A DNA stretch of 64,000 nucleotides from Parvularculaceae bacterium (lineage in GTDB: Bacteria; Pseudomonadota; Alphaproteobacteria; Caulobacterales; Parvularculaceae), in contig JAJFFV010000001.1 of assembly GCA_021776475.1 (NCBI GenBank), positions 156,177 to 220,176 on the forward strand, written 5' to 3'. Below the pieces are notes generated by a model. It saw only the letters and a list, made by a program, of their open reading frames with translations, was not told the DNA's origin and searched no databases. Shown in pieces: positions 20,379 to 29,332 of the stretch (its first letter is position 1; the number at the start of each line of letters is the position of its first letter). The position numbers and the translations under genes are program-made.

Positions 20379-20456
20379 GTGCTCAAGACACCCTCTGTAG
20401 GGACGATTTTTCGCATAGCGGGCATGTTAGGAGCTACCCTCACCTGTCTTCTGCAG
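20379..20456 (-). repeat. 78-bp imperfect repeat, copy 1
   Basis: Shares 69 of 78 positions with 28890-28967, same orientation. On the minus strand it runs from the 3' end of the DUF5681 gene into an ATG-led segment reading MPAMRKIVPTEGVLSTD. The other copy reads MPGIRKIVRTEGVLSTG, so it may be the start of a gene that was lost. Confidence 0.7.
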
Positions 20457-20811
20457 TACCTTCTTGAGTGTTCTCTAGGTCGGCCTTTAATCCAGATCGG
20501 CTACCAGCCTCAACAATTACGTGCCGCACTTCCGTAATCTGTTGGGATTGATTGTGCATCGTCAGCATCATCTCGCGTGGGATCAGGTGAGCAACGGTCT
20601 TTAGATAGGCGACCGGATTCTCTTTCGCCACACGGCTTAGAATATCACGTCCACGCTCTTGCCAGCTTTCATACAAGTCGGTGAGAAACTCTTCTCCAAG
20701 CTTGTTGCGTGCGCCTTTCGGTCGGCCTTTTGGATTACCTGACTGTCCGGGTTTGAATGCGTGTTCAACTAAGTGCGACGCCGGGTGTTTTCTGATTGTA
20801 TTATCAGCCAT
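20440..20811 (-). CDS. DUF5681-domain protein
   Basis: 123 residues with the diagnostic N-terminal motif FKPGQSGNPKGRPKGARNKL, followed by helices (EEFLTDLYESWQERGRDIL) and NPVAYLKTVAHLIPREM. The DUF5681 family is found in phages and islands, often upstream of terminase-like genes. No terminase is present here, only the 78-bp repeat with an aborted start downstream. It is likely a leftover of a packaging module or a small DNA-binding protein; function is not known. Confidence 0.85.
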   Translation of the reverse strand: MADNTIRKHPASHLVEHAFKPGQSGNPKGRPKGARNKLGEEFLTDLYESWQERGRDILSRVAKENPVAYLKTVAHLIPREMMLTMHNQSQQITEVRHVIVEAGSRSGLKADLENTQEGTAEDR

Positions 20812-20847
20812 TGCGGATTCCTTCTTTCCTGCTCCTCTGGTAATCCT

Positions 20848-23800
20848 CTAGAAAAGAAAATCACTCGCTTGGAGTGAGTCTGCTACGACCCCCTCAAGTA
20901 TAAGCTTCGTGCCGTTGCCAAAATCGATGATGGTGTCACCACCTGATTCTGTCATCAGTCCTTGTAATTTTGCAAATTGCGTCTCAGATCGGCCATCGAG
21001 CCAGCCAAGCCTGATAATGTCGCCCTCTGCTGAGTTGAAATCTTCGATGACATCTTGGCCTCCGCTGAATACAAAGACATCCGCTCCGGAGCCACCGATC
21101 AGTGTGTCGTCACCTCGGCCTCCGAGCAAGAAATCATCACCGGCACCCCCATCCAGGGTGTTGCCAAGATCCACGATCTCATCGGCAAAGAAAAAATCAA
21201 AAACGCCCGTGACAAGCCGAGGGTCAAACGTATCCATGAAAGAATGCAATGCACTATCGCCTAAGGGCACCTGAAGGCGAACCCCCATCGAGACTAGCGC
21301 ATTGCCAAGCAGCAAGTCTGAACCCTCTCCCCCGATTAACGTATCACTTCCCGCTGAACCGATCATCGCGTCGTTATCGCCTCGAAAGTCGGCAAACAAG
21401 TCGTTACCGTCGGTTCCCCTAAGGATGTTTATGCCTTCAAAAGTAAGTTGTATGTTGTCATATTCAACCTGGTCGGTCGATCCATTGATAGAGATGGACA
21501 CATCTGTAGTTGCGCTACTAATTCCATCGGAAATTGTATAGGAGAAGCTGTCGAGTGCAGTCTCCCCGTCATTCAGGTCGGCAAAAACACCATTAGGATC
21601 GTAGGACCAAGTGCCATCTGCCTGAACATTCAGGATCGCGCCTGACGCCAATATGACCTGGCCACCGACGTTGGATTCACTTCCGTTTACAGAGGCAACG
21701 CGCAAAATATCATTCGTATCAGGGTCTTGATCATTACTAAGGAGATTACCCGGGCGGACAATTCGATCATCTTCGTTGACAGTTAATTCATCGGAAACCG
21801 CCTCGGGAACATCATTGATGCCGGTTACTGTTATCGAAACAGTCGCCTCCTCCGAGGTGTCGTTGTCCGCACCGCTGTCATCGCTGGCGACATATGTGAA
21901 TGTCACTAGCTGGGTCTCGCCGTCAGACAATGTGTCAAAGTCGGTACCGGGATCGAAAGTAAACGTGCCGTCATTGTTGCTGATAGCAGAGCCTAGAACA
22001 GGTGCACTGGTGATGGCAAAGGTCAGTTCATCGTTCCGGTCAACATCTGAACCGTCAAAACTGCCGGTAACCGATGCATCTTCTATTGCTTCTGTTGAAA
22101 CAAAGCCAGCAATCGGCGCATCGTTTGAACCGGTCACGGTTATCGAAACAATTGCCTCTTCCGAGGTGTCGTTGTCAGCGCCGCTGTCATCATTAGCAAC
22201 ATAACTAAACGTGACCAGTCGGGTTTCTCCTGCAGACAGATCATCAAAATCTGCACCGGGATCGAATGTGAATGTGCTATCACCGTTATTGATCACCGTT
22301 CCGAGAGGAGGTAAGGATGTAATTGTGAAGGTGAGTTCATCGTTCTCATCTACGTCGAAGCCACTGAAGATACCTGTCAATAGGTCATTCTCAAGTCCCT
22401 CGGACGTTACCGCATCTACAGTCGGTTCGGAATTTTCGAACGGTGGCAAGTCCGAGGTAACCACGGACTGGTCATCGAACTGCAGTTGATTGATGCCGAA
22501 CAGGGTATCGGTGCCGTCTATACCCTCGACAGTGAGAGAGCCATCTGCGTTTACGGTAACTGTGTACTGATCGCTACTCCCTGAGAAAACGGCAATATCA
22601 GTTCCGTTGTCACCAAATAGGACGTCATTACCGCCCCCGCCGACTAGAGTGTCGTTACCAAAGCTGCCGACCAGGGTATCTGCCTGATCTCCACCTAGAA
22701 GAGTGTCATCGCCATGCGCCCCCACAAGAGTAAGGTTACCGATTGTAACTTGTGAGCCGTCTAGGGTGTAAGCATTGGGTGTTGTTGAGTTTGATGTTCG
22801 TACTTCTAAGGCTCCGCTTGAGCCAATGTTTGCATCAGAAAACACAAACAGCTCATCTTCTGAAGAATTGCGGTCAACCTCTATAAACTCGAAGTTTCGT
22901 ATCAAAGAAAAATCTATGGCAATATCGCCGGCGCCACCGCCAAGTATGTTAATGCGATCAAATCCAGCACCTCCATCAATTAGTTCAGGCTGCTGAGTGA
23001 AGAACCTATTTATTTGTACCTGATCATCTCCGGATCCCATATCAATAAAGCGTGCTTGACGACCAACCAAAAAGTCATCGTCATTTCCTGCGTACACTGT
23101 GATATTATAGACCCCGTTGAAGGTTCTTATTAAATCATTACCATCCCCGCCAAATACTTCTCCTTCGCCAATGCCCGAAGTTTCATCGCGATCACCGATA
23201 TACAAAGTATCATTGCCTGCTCCCCCGTTTAAAATGTTAAACCCAGCATTGCCGATGAGTTGGTCACCACCAGCTCCCCCGAACAGAGTATCATTTCCGT
23301 CGCCTCCGGAAATAACGTCACCACCAGCTCCCCCAATTAAAAGATCTGCTCCACCGAGCCCCTCTATAGTGTCATCACCACCAAGTCCGTTTATCTCGTC
23401 ATCACCCTCAGTTCCGGTCAGAACATCATCAACCTCAGTGCCCGTGATAACATTGAAAAAAATGGGGTCGGTGCTGAAACCATAATAGATCGCTCCAGAT
23501 CCAAATGATTGGTTCTGTTGGTTTTGAACTATGCCGCCAACAAACAGGTCATCAAATCCATCGCCGTTAACATCGCCGATTCCGGCCGTCGAGAAGTCTG
23601 GCGCATTGCTCAACATAAATACGCCATCGATGGTTACGCCAAGATCAATTGTTAAATTAGTTACGTCGATGGGTTCATTTCCAATGCTGGTTGATCCAAA
23701 GATGATGAAAACTTGTCCTGTTGTTGCGCCACCATCTGTAACGAAAAAATCATCTATCCCGTCACCGTTAAAATCACCGGCTTGGCCAATTTTTCGCGGT

Positions 23801-25101
23801 AACACGCCAGCCCCAGGGACAGTAACTAGGAATCCCGTCTCCTGGCTCAATGACGATTGGCCAGGATCACTTGATACGAAGAAATCAGCCGCCAATTCGC
23901 CAGAAGATCCATAAATCACAAAATAGCCAACATTCTCGACAAACACACCGATGTCATCCAATCCATCAGCATTGACGTCGCCCAGCCCGCTGAATGAGAA
24001 GCCTGTATTGTTCGCCCGATCATCGTCATTCCCAACAATTGTGAATCCGTTGCTTCCATTCAATCCACTAAAATCGAAATTTGCCCCAAAACCGTTTTCA
24101 TCCCCGAATATGACGTGCACACTACCATTCGGAAAATCGGCGGTGCCGATCAACAGATCATCAAGACCATCACCGTTGAAATCCCCGGCGTGAGCAACTT
24201 TTCGACCTGAGAATGAACCGGACGAGAACACAGTCGCGACGCTGTTGCTGCCTTGATTATTTCCAAGAACAAGGAAGGCATTGTCGGTCTTATCCTCACC
24301 GATGAGGAGGTCGTCAAAACCATCTCCGTTGATGTCTCCGACACCTGAAATAGAGCTCCCAAAATTTTGACTGTTCCCGATACCCCTGATCAGCAAGCCT
24401 GTTTCGGTTGTCAATGTGGTCAAATCTATTAACGGTTGAAATCCATTCCCTTGGCCAAAGACTATATAAACGTCTCCTGCTGTTCCAACGCCGGGGCCGC
24501 TGACGGCAAAATCATCTATCCCATCACCATTAAAATCGCCCAGACCGGTAACCGAAGCGCCAATTTGGTCATTCCCATTTATCTGGTTTGTACCACCAAC
24601 AATATTAAACCCATCATTACCGTTCAATGAGTCAAGCCCTGTGCTTGTTGGTATGGCGCCCGTACCGAACACCAGCCACGCCTCGCCAGTGTGATTGCCG
24701 GGCGGTACAATCGGACCAGAGAATCGGCTTCCGATGATGAAATCACCGAAGCCATCGCCGTTGACGTCCCCGGCGAAAGAAGCAACCCGAAAATTGGTCC
24801 CAAGATCCGCTGTGATGGCTGTTTGTATACCGACTGAATAAATCAGTTCCACCTGACCATTCATCAGATCAAATTGTAGCTGTTCTATGCTGGTTAAGAC
24901 ATCAAATCCATCCGGACCGGATAGAGATAAACCGCCACCAACGTTGAAAGTGAGCGAGTAATTTGACGATGAACTCGCAAAAACCGCGGTATCGATCCCG
25001 TCACCACCGTTTATCGTGTCATCGCCTTGCAAGCCTGTGAAGGTATCATCATCAGGCGTTCCAATGAGAACGTCATTAGAGACCGTGCCAATTACGTCCA
25101 T
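20848..25101 (-). CDS. giant RTX exoprotein with FG-GAP and cadherin-like VCBS repeats
   Basis: About 1417 residues. The start at ATG 25101 (MDVIGTVSNDVLIG) has GGAAGG upstream; the frame opens 27 codons earlier without a site. Layout: a short RTX block; about seven FG-GAP/integrin-like repeats (GDFNGDGIDDF pattern) to about residue 560; RTX nonapeptides (GGxGxD) in two blocks; two VCBS/cadherin-like domains with a 309-base period (21821 and 22130); a third such domain; and a final RTX block. The C-terminus IIDFGNGTKLILEGV...ASDFLF resembles type I secretion signals. Calcium-binding adhesin or S-layer-like function is inferred. No type I secretion genes are nearby, so export must use one encoded elsewhere. 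Confidence 0.9.
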   Translation of the reverse strand: MDVIGTVSNDVLIGTPDDDTFTGLQGDDTINGGDGIDTAVFASSSSNYSLTFNVGGGLSLSGPDGFDVLTSIEQLQFDLMNGQVELIYSVGIQTAITADLGTNFRVASFAGDVNGDGFGDFIIGSRFSGPIVPPGNHTGEAWLVFGTGAIPTSTGLDSLNGNDGFNIVGGTNQINGNDQIGASVTGLGDFNGDGIDDFAVSGPGVGTAGDVYIVFGQGNGFQPLIDLTTLTTETGLLIRGIGNSQNFGSSISGVGDINGDGFDDLLIGEDKTDNAFLVLGNNQGSNSVATVFSSGSFSGRKVAHAGDFNGDGLDDLLIGTADFPNGSVHVIFGDENGFGANFDFSGLNGSNGFTIVGNDDDRANNTGFSFSGLGDVNADGLDDIGVFVENVGYFVIYGSSGELAADFFVSSDPGQSSLSQETGFLVTVPGAGVLPRKIGQAGDFNGDGIDDFFVTDGGATTGQVFIIFGSTSIGNEPIDVTNLTIDLGVTIDGVFMLSNAPDFSTAGIGDVNGDGFDDLFVGGIVQNQQNQSFGSGAIYYGFSTDPIFFNVITGTEVDDVLTGTEGDDEINGLGGDDTIEGLGGADLLIGGAGGDVISGGDGNDTLFGGAGGDQLIGNAGFNILNGGAGNDTLYIGDRDETSGIGEGEVFGGDGNDLIRTFNGVYNITVYAGNDDDFLVGRQARFIDMGSGDDQVQINRFFTQQPELIDGGAGFDRINILGGGAGDIAIDFSLIRNFEFIEVDRNSSEDELFVFSDANIGSSGALEVRTSNSTTPNAYTLDGSQVTIGNLTLVGAHGDDTLLGGDQADTLVGSFGNDTLVGGGGNDVLFGDNGTDIAVFSGSSDQYTVTVNADGSLTVEGIDGTDTLFGINQLQFDDQSVVTSDLPPFENSEPTVDAVTSEGLENDLLTGIFSGFDVDENDELTFTITSLPPLGTVINNGDSTFTFDPGADFDDLSAGETRLVTFSYVANDDSGADNDTSEEAIVSITVTGSNDAPIAGFVSTEAIEDASVTGSFDGSDVDRNDELTFAITSAPVLGSAISNNDGTFTFDPGTDFDTLSDGETQLVTFTYVASDDSGADNDTSEEATVSITVTGINDVPEAVSDELTVNEDDRIVRPGNLLSNDQDPDTNDILRVASVNGSESNVGGQVILASGAILNVQADGTWSYDPNGVFADLNDGETALDSFSYTISDGISSATTDVSISINGSTDQVEYDNIQLTFEGINILRGTDGNDLFADFRGDNDAMIGSAGSDTLIGGEGSDLLLGNALVSMGVRLQVPLGDSALHSFMDTFDPRLVTGVFDFFFADEIVDLGNTLDGGAGDDFLLGGRGDDTLIGGSGADVFVFSGGQDVIEDFNSAEGDIIRLGWLDGRSETQFAKLQGLMTESGGDTIIDFGNGTKLILEGVVADSLQASDFLF

Positions 25102-25296
25102 AAAACGGACCTTCCCAAGGATAGAGGCACTCAACAGTATTGGATCATTTTGACGCGCCGAGTTGACGTGAGTCAATGGCACGCAATACCTAGAATCACT
25201 CGCTTTTTGGGTTGCGTTGCCTCTTCAAATTCATTACCCGGTTAATAGCTCAAGGGATGTAGCGTCCGGTTATAGTTTGTGAAACAGGACTGAGTT

Positions 25297-25791
25297 ATGA
25301 ACATTTGGCGAGTAGTCGGGTGGATTTCCCTAGCTGTCTCAGTGATGTCGGCTGTTTCGCTGGTGGAGGGCGCTTTCACCGAAGCTCTTAGTCCATATTT
25401 GCAGAATCTCTTTGGAGAACTCATCGAAAGATACCGAAACCTTCGGTCTGCTACATTTCATGCTGTTAGCATTCAGTTCAATGGAATTGTGAACGTTGTC
25501 GCACGGGCGCTAACCTGGTTCCCACCGGCACCTTGGTTTGAAATCGGACCAATCGTCCAAGATGTGCTAACTGTTATTTCTCTATCTATAATTTCAATTC
25601 GAAACGGTGTCAGACAGGCGTAGCGGGAACTACTGCAGCGTCAGCGTAATCGTCGCAGTTATGCTATATTACAACGTGCAACGATCATTGGGTTTATAGC
25701 CAAAGAATCGATATGGTGTTTTGTTTCTCTATTGCTTTCGTCTAGCGTTTACTTTGCTCTTGCGTACGGCTCAACCCGGCTTGGGCTCTAA
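25297..25791 (+). pseudogene. small membrane protein interrupted by an in-frame TAG
   Basis: The frame from ATG 25297 (AGGA 8 bases upstream) has a membrane segment WRVVGWISLAVSVMSAVSL and a second near VLTVISLSIISI, then stops at TAG 25621-25623. The same frame continues open for 55 codons after the stop, with RELLQRQRNRRSYAILQRA and a third hydrophobic segment SIWCFVSLLLSSSVYFALAYG, to TAA at 25789-25791. The continuity argues for a 164-residue protein broken by one nonsense change (for example CAG to TAG). Family not recognised. Confidence 0.5.
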
Positions 25792-25953
25792 CATTGGCTT
25801 GGAGATCACTCCGACCGTTCTTTGGTTCGCCATTCATTCTTAGGGAACTATTACCTAGCCAGCGATCGGAGCTGGTGCGGCTGGTCCAAGTTCATTGATG
25901 AATCGGCTGGCGATCAGTACACCATCGCCATAGTCTTTTTGCGCAGGCAAGCC

Positions 25954-26079
25954 CTACTGCAAATCCGTATTCATGCGCATACTCAACCATCGCCGGGATC
26001 GGTTCTGCCGTAGACGGCGCATCTGCCTGCCAATGCGATACAGGTTCTCTTCAAGCTGCGCTTCGGACTGGGTGGTCAT
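25954..26079 (-). pseudogene. 41-codon stub resembling the N-terminus of a type I restriction HsdR subunit
   Basis: Begins MTTQSEAQLEENL, a typical HsdR opening, with a 4-base ATGA overlap with the upstream membrane-protein gene, then loses resemblance and stops after MRMNTDLQ. It could be a recombination breakpoint in a former restriction locus, or chance. The rest of 25792-26075 shows nothing I can identify. Confidence 0.3.
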
Positions 26080-26732
26080 TTCTTATTGCTTCTGGCCATC
26101 AGCAATAAGATGACAAGCCCAATAAAAATGATCAGGAATGGCCTAATCTCAAGTGGAATAAAATCAAATCCCAGTTCAAATATAAGGAGAGTCAGCGCGA
26201 TGAATACACCCATGCGGTTGGCAATACGCTCCGCATCTGAAGTATTGTCCCAGAATTTTTCGAACCAGTTCTGTTTGCCTATATTGAAATGGAAGATCCC
26301 CGTTTTCTTCTCGGTGACGTCATCTTGAGGGAAAAGCGTGTGAAAGACTTCCAGCGGTAGTTCAATTTTGTTCTTGTTACCTTCTGCAGTAAAAGACCAT
26401 ACAATCTCAATATCTGTACCCAGTCTTTTATACTTTCCTTTGTTGTCTGGCTGCAAACTAAAAATTTTCAATAATTCACCGCGCTTGAACGGTCTGTTCT
26501 GAAACAAAGAGTTGGGAATTCGCACATCTCTATAACGTTCGCTCGCGTGAATTTCCAACTCATGTACATGCTCGCTATCCAGAGACATCGTATCCCGTCG
26601 AAAGGGGTAATGCATCAACTGCGCTATCCACGGCAACAAAAGTCCGCCGAGAGCGCCAACAGCCAACAGAAAAACAAGTTGCTCAGCGGGCAGCCCGTCA
26701 AACATGTTCAGAACTTCTCTTACATTCCCCAT
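26076..26732 (-). CDS. membrane protein of unknown function
   Basis: About 218 residues from ATG 26732 (GGGGA 8 bases upstream); the frame is open for 44 further codons that look noncoding. One membrane segment lies near the N-terminus (LVFLLAVGALGGLLLPWIAQL). A soluble middle of about 130 residues has a beta-rich look (HELEIHASERYRDVRI, GTDIEIVWSFTAEGN). Two C-terminal segments follow (VFIALTLLIFELGF, FLIIFIGLVILLLMA). It is divergent from the DUF262 gene about 270 bases away. Family not recognised. Placement next to restriction-like genes makes a defence role conceivable but unproven. Confidence 0.7.
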   Translation of the reverse strand: MGNVREVLNMFDGLPAEQLVFLLAVGALGGLLLPWIAQLMHYPFRRDTMSLDSEHVHELEIHASERYRDVRIPNSLFQNRPFKRGELLKIFSLQPDNKGKYKRLGTDIEIVWSFTAEGNKNKIELPLEVFHTLFPQDDVTEKKTGIFHFNIGKQNWFEKFWDNTSDAERIANRMGVFIALTLLIFELGFDFIPLEIRPFLIIFIGLVILLLMARSNKK

Positions 26733-27001
26733 GACGATTATCCCCATGACACTTTCGCTCTGCTTATCAAACAAACTTCTTTGGCAACAGGCCTTTCTTG
26801 TACGCCTCGACTTGAGAGATTTGGGCGGCCACCGCTGCGGTCTTTCACTGTCCGAGAAAACCAAACTAGCAATCTATTTTGAATTGTATCAATATGAACC
26901 CCGCTACATGGCGGTGCGCGCTCTGATCACCAACCATCTTGCGAGCACACAGGGATTCAATTTAACCTAAACAGGTTACTTGAGCGAGCAGAGGCCCCCC
27001 A

Positions 27002-28684
27002 ATGACGATAAATGCCCAAAACCGACTCCTGCCAGATTGGCTTACACGTATCCGAACTCGGCAGACCGTCCTCCCACGGTTTCAACGCTTTGAGGCGTGG
27101 AGCCATTCGAACGTTGCCCTGCTACTCAACACGATCCTGCAGGGGTTGCCTGTGGGAGCGCTTTTGACACTTGAGATCGGTAATGAGGAGCCGTTCATCT
27201 CGCGGCCCATCATTGGCGCGCCTCAAGAGGGTGAGCGAATCACCGAGCATCTCTTGGACGGACAGCAAAGGCTGACCGGAATATGGCGTGCGCTTCACAA
27301 CAATTACGAGGATCGCACATACTTCGTATTTTTTAGTCCTGACGAAGAAACGGGCACGCCCTATTACATTGACTCGATTGGGCGCTGGAAAAAGGACAAG
27401 GACGAGACATTCCGGCCGTTCTGGGCGAACACACCAATCGGTCAATGGCAGCGCAGAATGATTCCTTTGGATCTTTTTGCGCCTGGTGATGCGGCTAGTG
27501 AAGCTTACAAGCTCTGGGCGAAGCTGGCGATCAGCGGCTTCGATGAACGCGAGGAAATCGCTGATATACGGTCCACAATTAGGCAAAAGATAGCGACGTT
27601 CAACCTGCCTTATCTATCGTTGCCGGTGACCACATCCAAGGAAACTGCCCTCGACGTATTTCTCAAAATGAACACCTCGGCAGCCCCTTTGAAAACATAT
27701 GATATTGTTGTCGCGCAGGTCGAAGGCGCACTTGGGCAATCACTCCATGACCTTGTCGCTGACGTGAAGACGACATGCCCCAACATTGCTTCATACTATG
27801 ATCCGGCGGAGCTAACGTTGTATGCCAGCGCCTTGCTCCAGGAAAAACCGCCCACGAACAAAACTTATCTGGACCCCGCATTCGGAGAGCATCTGCTACG
27901 ACATTGGGATGAGCTGACCAGCGGCATTGAAAGGGCTGAAGCCTTCCTTGAGGAAGAACGCATCTTCGATGCTGCGCGCCTGCCGACGGACCTCATCGTG
28001 CCTGTACTGACAGCCCTCTGGGCGATCGCGCCTGATGGGCTGGACGCGGAAGGAAAATGGCGGTCGACCCTGAGAACCTATGTCTGGCGGGCGGCATTCT
28101 CGAACAGATACGAGAAATCCACGAGCACACGTGCGCTCACAGACTATCTAGAGATACGGGATCATCTTGTAGGCAAGCCTGACATGACACCCACGATCTT
28201 CAATCTGAACCTGCACCCTCTTCCAGAAGAAAGTGAGCTGCAACTCGCGGGCTGGCCAACGAAGAAAGAGCGTCTCGCACGCGCGATCCTCGCTCTGGCG
28301 CTGCGCGAAGGCGGGCACGATCTGGCCGACGGCAGCACGGTTAATCGCAACAACATAAAGAAGAGGGAGTATCATCACCTCTTTCCGGACGCACACCTGA
28401 CCAAGCTGGGTCTCAGTCAACGCGACATTTATCGGTCGCTGAACTGTGCACTGATTACATGGCGAACCAACCGCAACATCTCCGCCAAGGATCCCGAACG
28501 ATACCTCGCCGAACGCCTGGACGGGACCGGCATCGACGAACAGGAAGTTCGGCAAAGGCTGTCTAAACACCTGGTCCCTTACGACGAAATGGTTGCTGGT
28601 GACTATGAGTCGTTCATGATCGCGCGCGCAAAGTTAGTGAACACCAAGATGCGACAGCTCTGCCGCGTCGAGGCGTCTGCATGA
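27002..28684 (+). CDS. DUF262-HNH protein (GmrSD-like, probable defence nuclease)
   Basis: 560 residues. The DUF262 (ParB/sulfiredoxin-like) domain is N-terminal, with RQTVLPRFQRFEAW, the family motif LLDGQQRLTGIWRA (DGQQR, nucleotide-dependent activity) and VFLKMNTSAAPLKTYDI. The C-terminal region KKREYHHLFPDAHL...NCALITWRTNRNISAKDPERYL matches the DUF1524/HNH nuclease pattern. Fused DUF262-HNH proteins include GmrSD type IV restriction enzymes against modified phage DNA and related systems. The exact system is inferred. It is monocistronic, within the island cargo. Confidence 0.85.
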   Translation: MTINAQNRLLPDWLTRIRTRQTVLPRFQRFEAWSHSNVALLLNTILQGLPVGALLTLEIGNEEPFISRPIIGAPQEGERITEHLLDGQQRLTGIWRALHNNYEDRTYFVFFSPDEETGTPYYIDSIGRWKKDKDETFRPFWANTPIGQWQRRMIPLDLFAPGDAASEAYKLWAKLAISGFDEREEIADIRSTIRQKIATFNLPYLSLPVTTSKETALDVFLKMNTSAAPLKTYDIVVAQVEGALGQSLHDLVADVKTTCPNIASYYDPAELTLYASALLQEKPPTNKTYLDPAFGEHLLRHWDELTSGIERAEAFLEEERIFDAARLPTDLIVPVLTALWAIAPDGLDAEGKWRSTLRTYVWRAAFSNRYEKSTSTRALTDYLEIRDHLVGKPDMTPTIFNLNLHPLPEESELQLAGWPTKKERLARAILALALREGGHDLADGSTVNRNNIKKREYHHLFPDAHLTKLGLSQRDIYRSLNCALITWRTNRNISAKDPERYLAERLDGTGIDEQEVRQRLSKHLVPYDEMVAGDYESFMIARAKLVNTKMRQLCRVEASA

Positions 28685-28889
28685 GGAAGAAAAGCATTAG
28701 GATTTTTATGCCGTTCCTATTGTTGAATGTGTGTTGAACAGTTGAGGCATTTCCAACTATGCACTCAGAAATCTACCGGCGGCTCCGCCTCATATCAGTC
28801 GCACAGAGGGGCTGCTCAATCAAATCCACCAGCACTCGATTAACGACTAATAGACGCCGGTGGGCTCCTGTTCATATTTTTTGCGTCCG

Positions 28890-28967
28890 GTGCTCAACAC
28901 ACCCTCTGTGCGGACGATTTTTCGAATACCGGGCATTTTAAGAGCTAACCTCACCTGTCTTCTGCGG
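28890..28967 (-). repeat. 78-bp imperfect repeat, copy 2
   Basis: 69/78 identical to 20379-20456. It begins in the 3' end of the small Cys-rich gene and reads through MPGIRKIVRTEGVLSTG. The remainder of 28685-28889 shows no gene. Confidence 0.7.
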
Positions 28968-29138
28968 TGTGAGATTTGTAAGACTTCCCTTTCTTGAAGG
29001 ATCAGGGTCTTTGCCAAACCGAAACTTGTGCAACTCACAGTCTATCGATGCACAGAGCTTTACCTCCCTCACCTGATCAACACAGCAATCCAGGCACTTC
29101 AGCCGGATGAGTTTCAAAATCTCGGTTTTTGTGGTCAC
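28938..29138 (-). CDS. small Cys-rich phage/satellite-type protein
   Basis: 66 residues with four cysteines that may bind zinc (RLKCLDCCVDQVREVKLC, CELHKFRFGKDP). Small proteins with the CLxCC...VKLC...C.L..+RFGK pattern occur in phages and integrative islands. Function is not known. It is transcribed in the same direction as the replication genes and lies downstream of the iteron region. Confidence 0.7.
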   Translation of the reverse strand: MTTKTEILKLIRLKCLDCCVDQVREVKLCASIDCELHKFRFGKDPDPSRKGSLTNLTPQKTGEVSS

Positions 29139-29222
29139 CTAATCCTCTCTCCATGATCTCTGTTTTTTCGCCTCATGAGTTGCTTCCAGTTGATCCTGTT
29201 TTTCTCCAACGCAGATCGCCTT

Positions 29223-29330
29223 TTGTTTCTGTTTGCCTGTTTCCTCCCCTAAAGGGGGGAGGGAAACACGGAAACAAGGAAACAAATTATGGGTTTGTTT
29301 GCCATTTTGTTTTGGAAACAACGGAAACAC
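29223..29330. promoter_or_regulatory. GGAAACA iteron cluster and palindrome, candidate replication origin
   Basis: GGAAACA occurs in tandem at 29262, 29270 and 29278 (exact 8-base period) and again at 29314 and 29323. Inverted TGTTTCC/TGTTTCT copies lie at 29238 and 29224 across a hairpin CCTCCCC-taaagg-GGGGAGG. Together these make a long imperfect palindrome (about 29223-29288). Further copies lie in the adjacent ATPase gene (29483, 29501, 29537 and inverted 29465). The position directly beside the RepA-like ATPase and primase genes suggests an origin or Rep-binding site. Confidence 0.5.
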
Positions 29331-29332
29331 TT

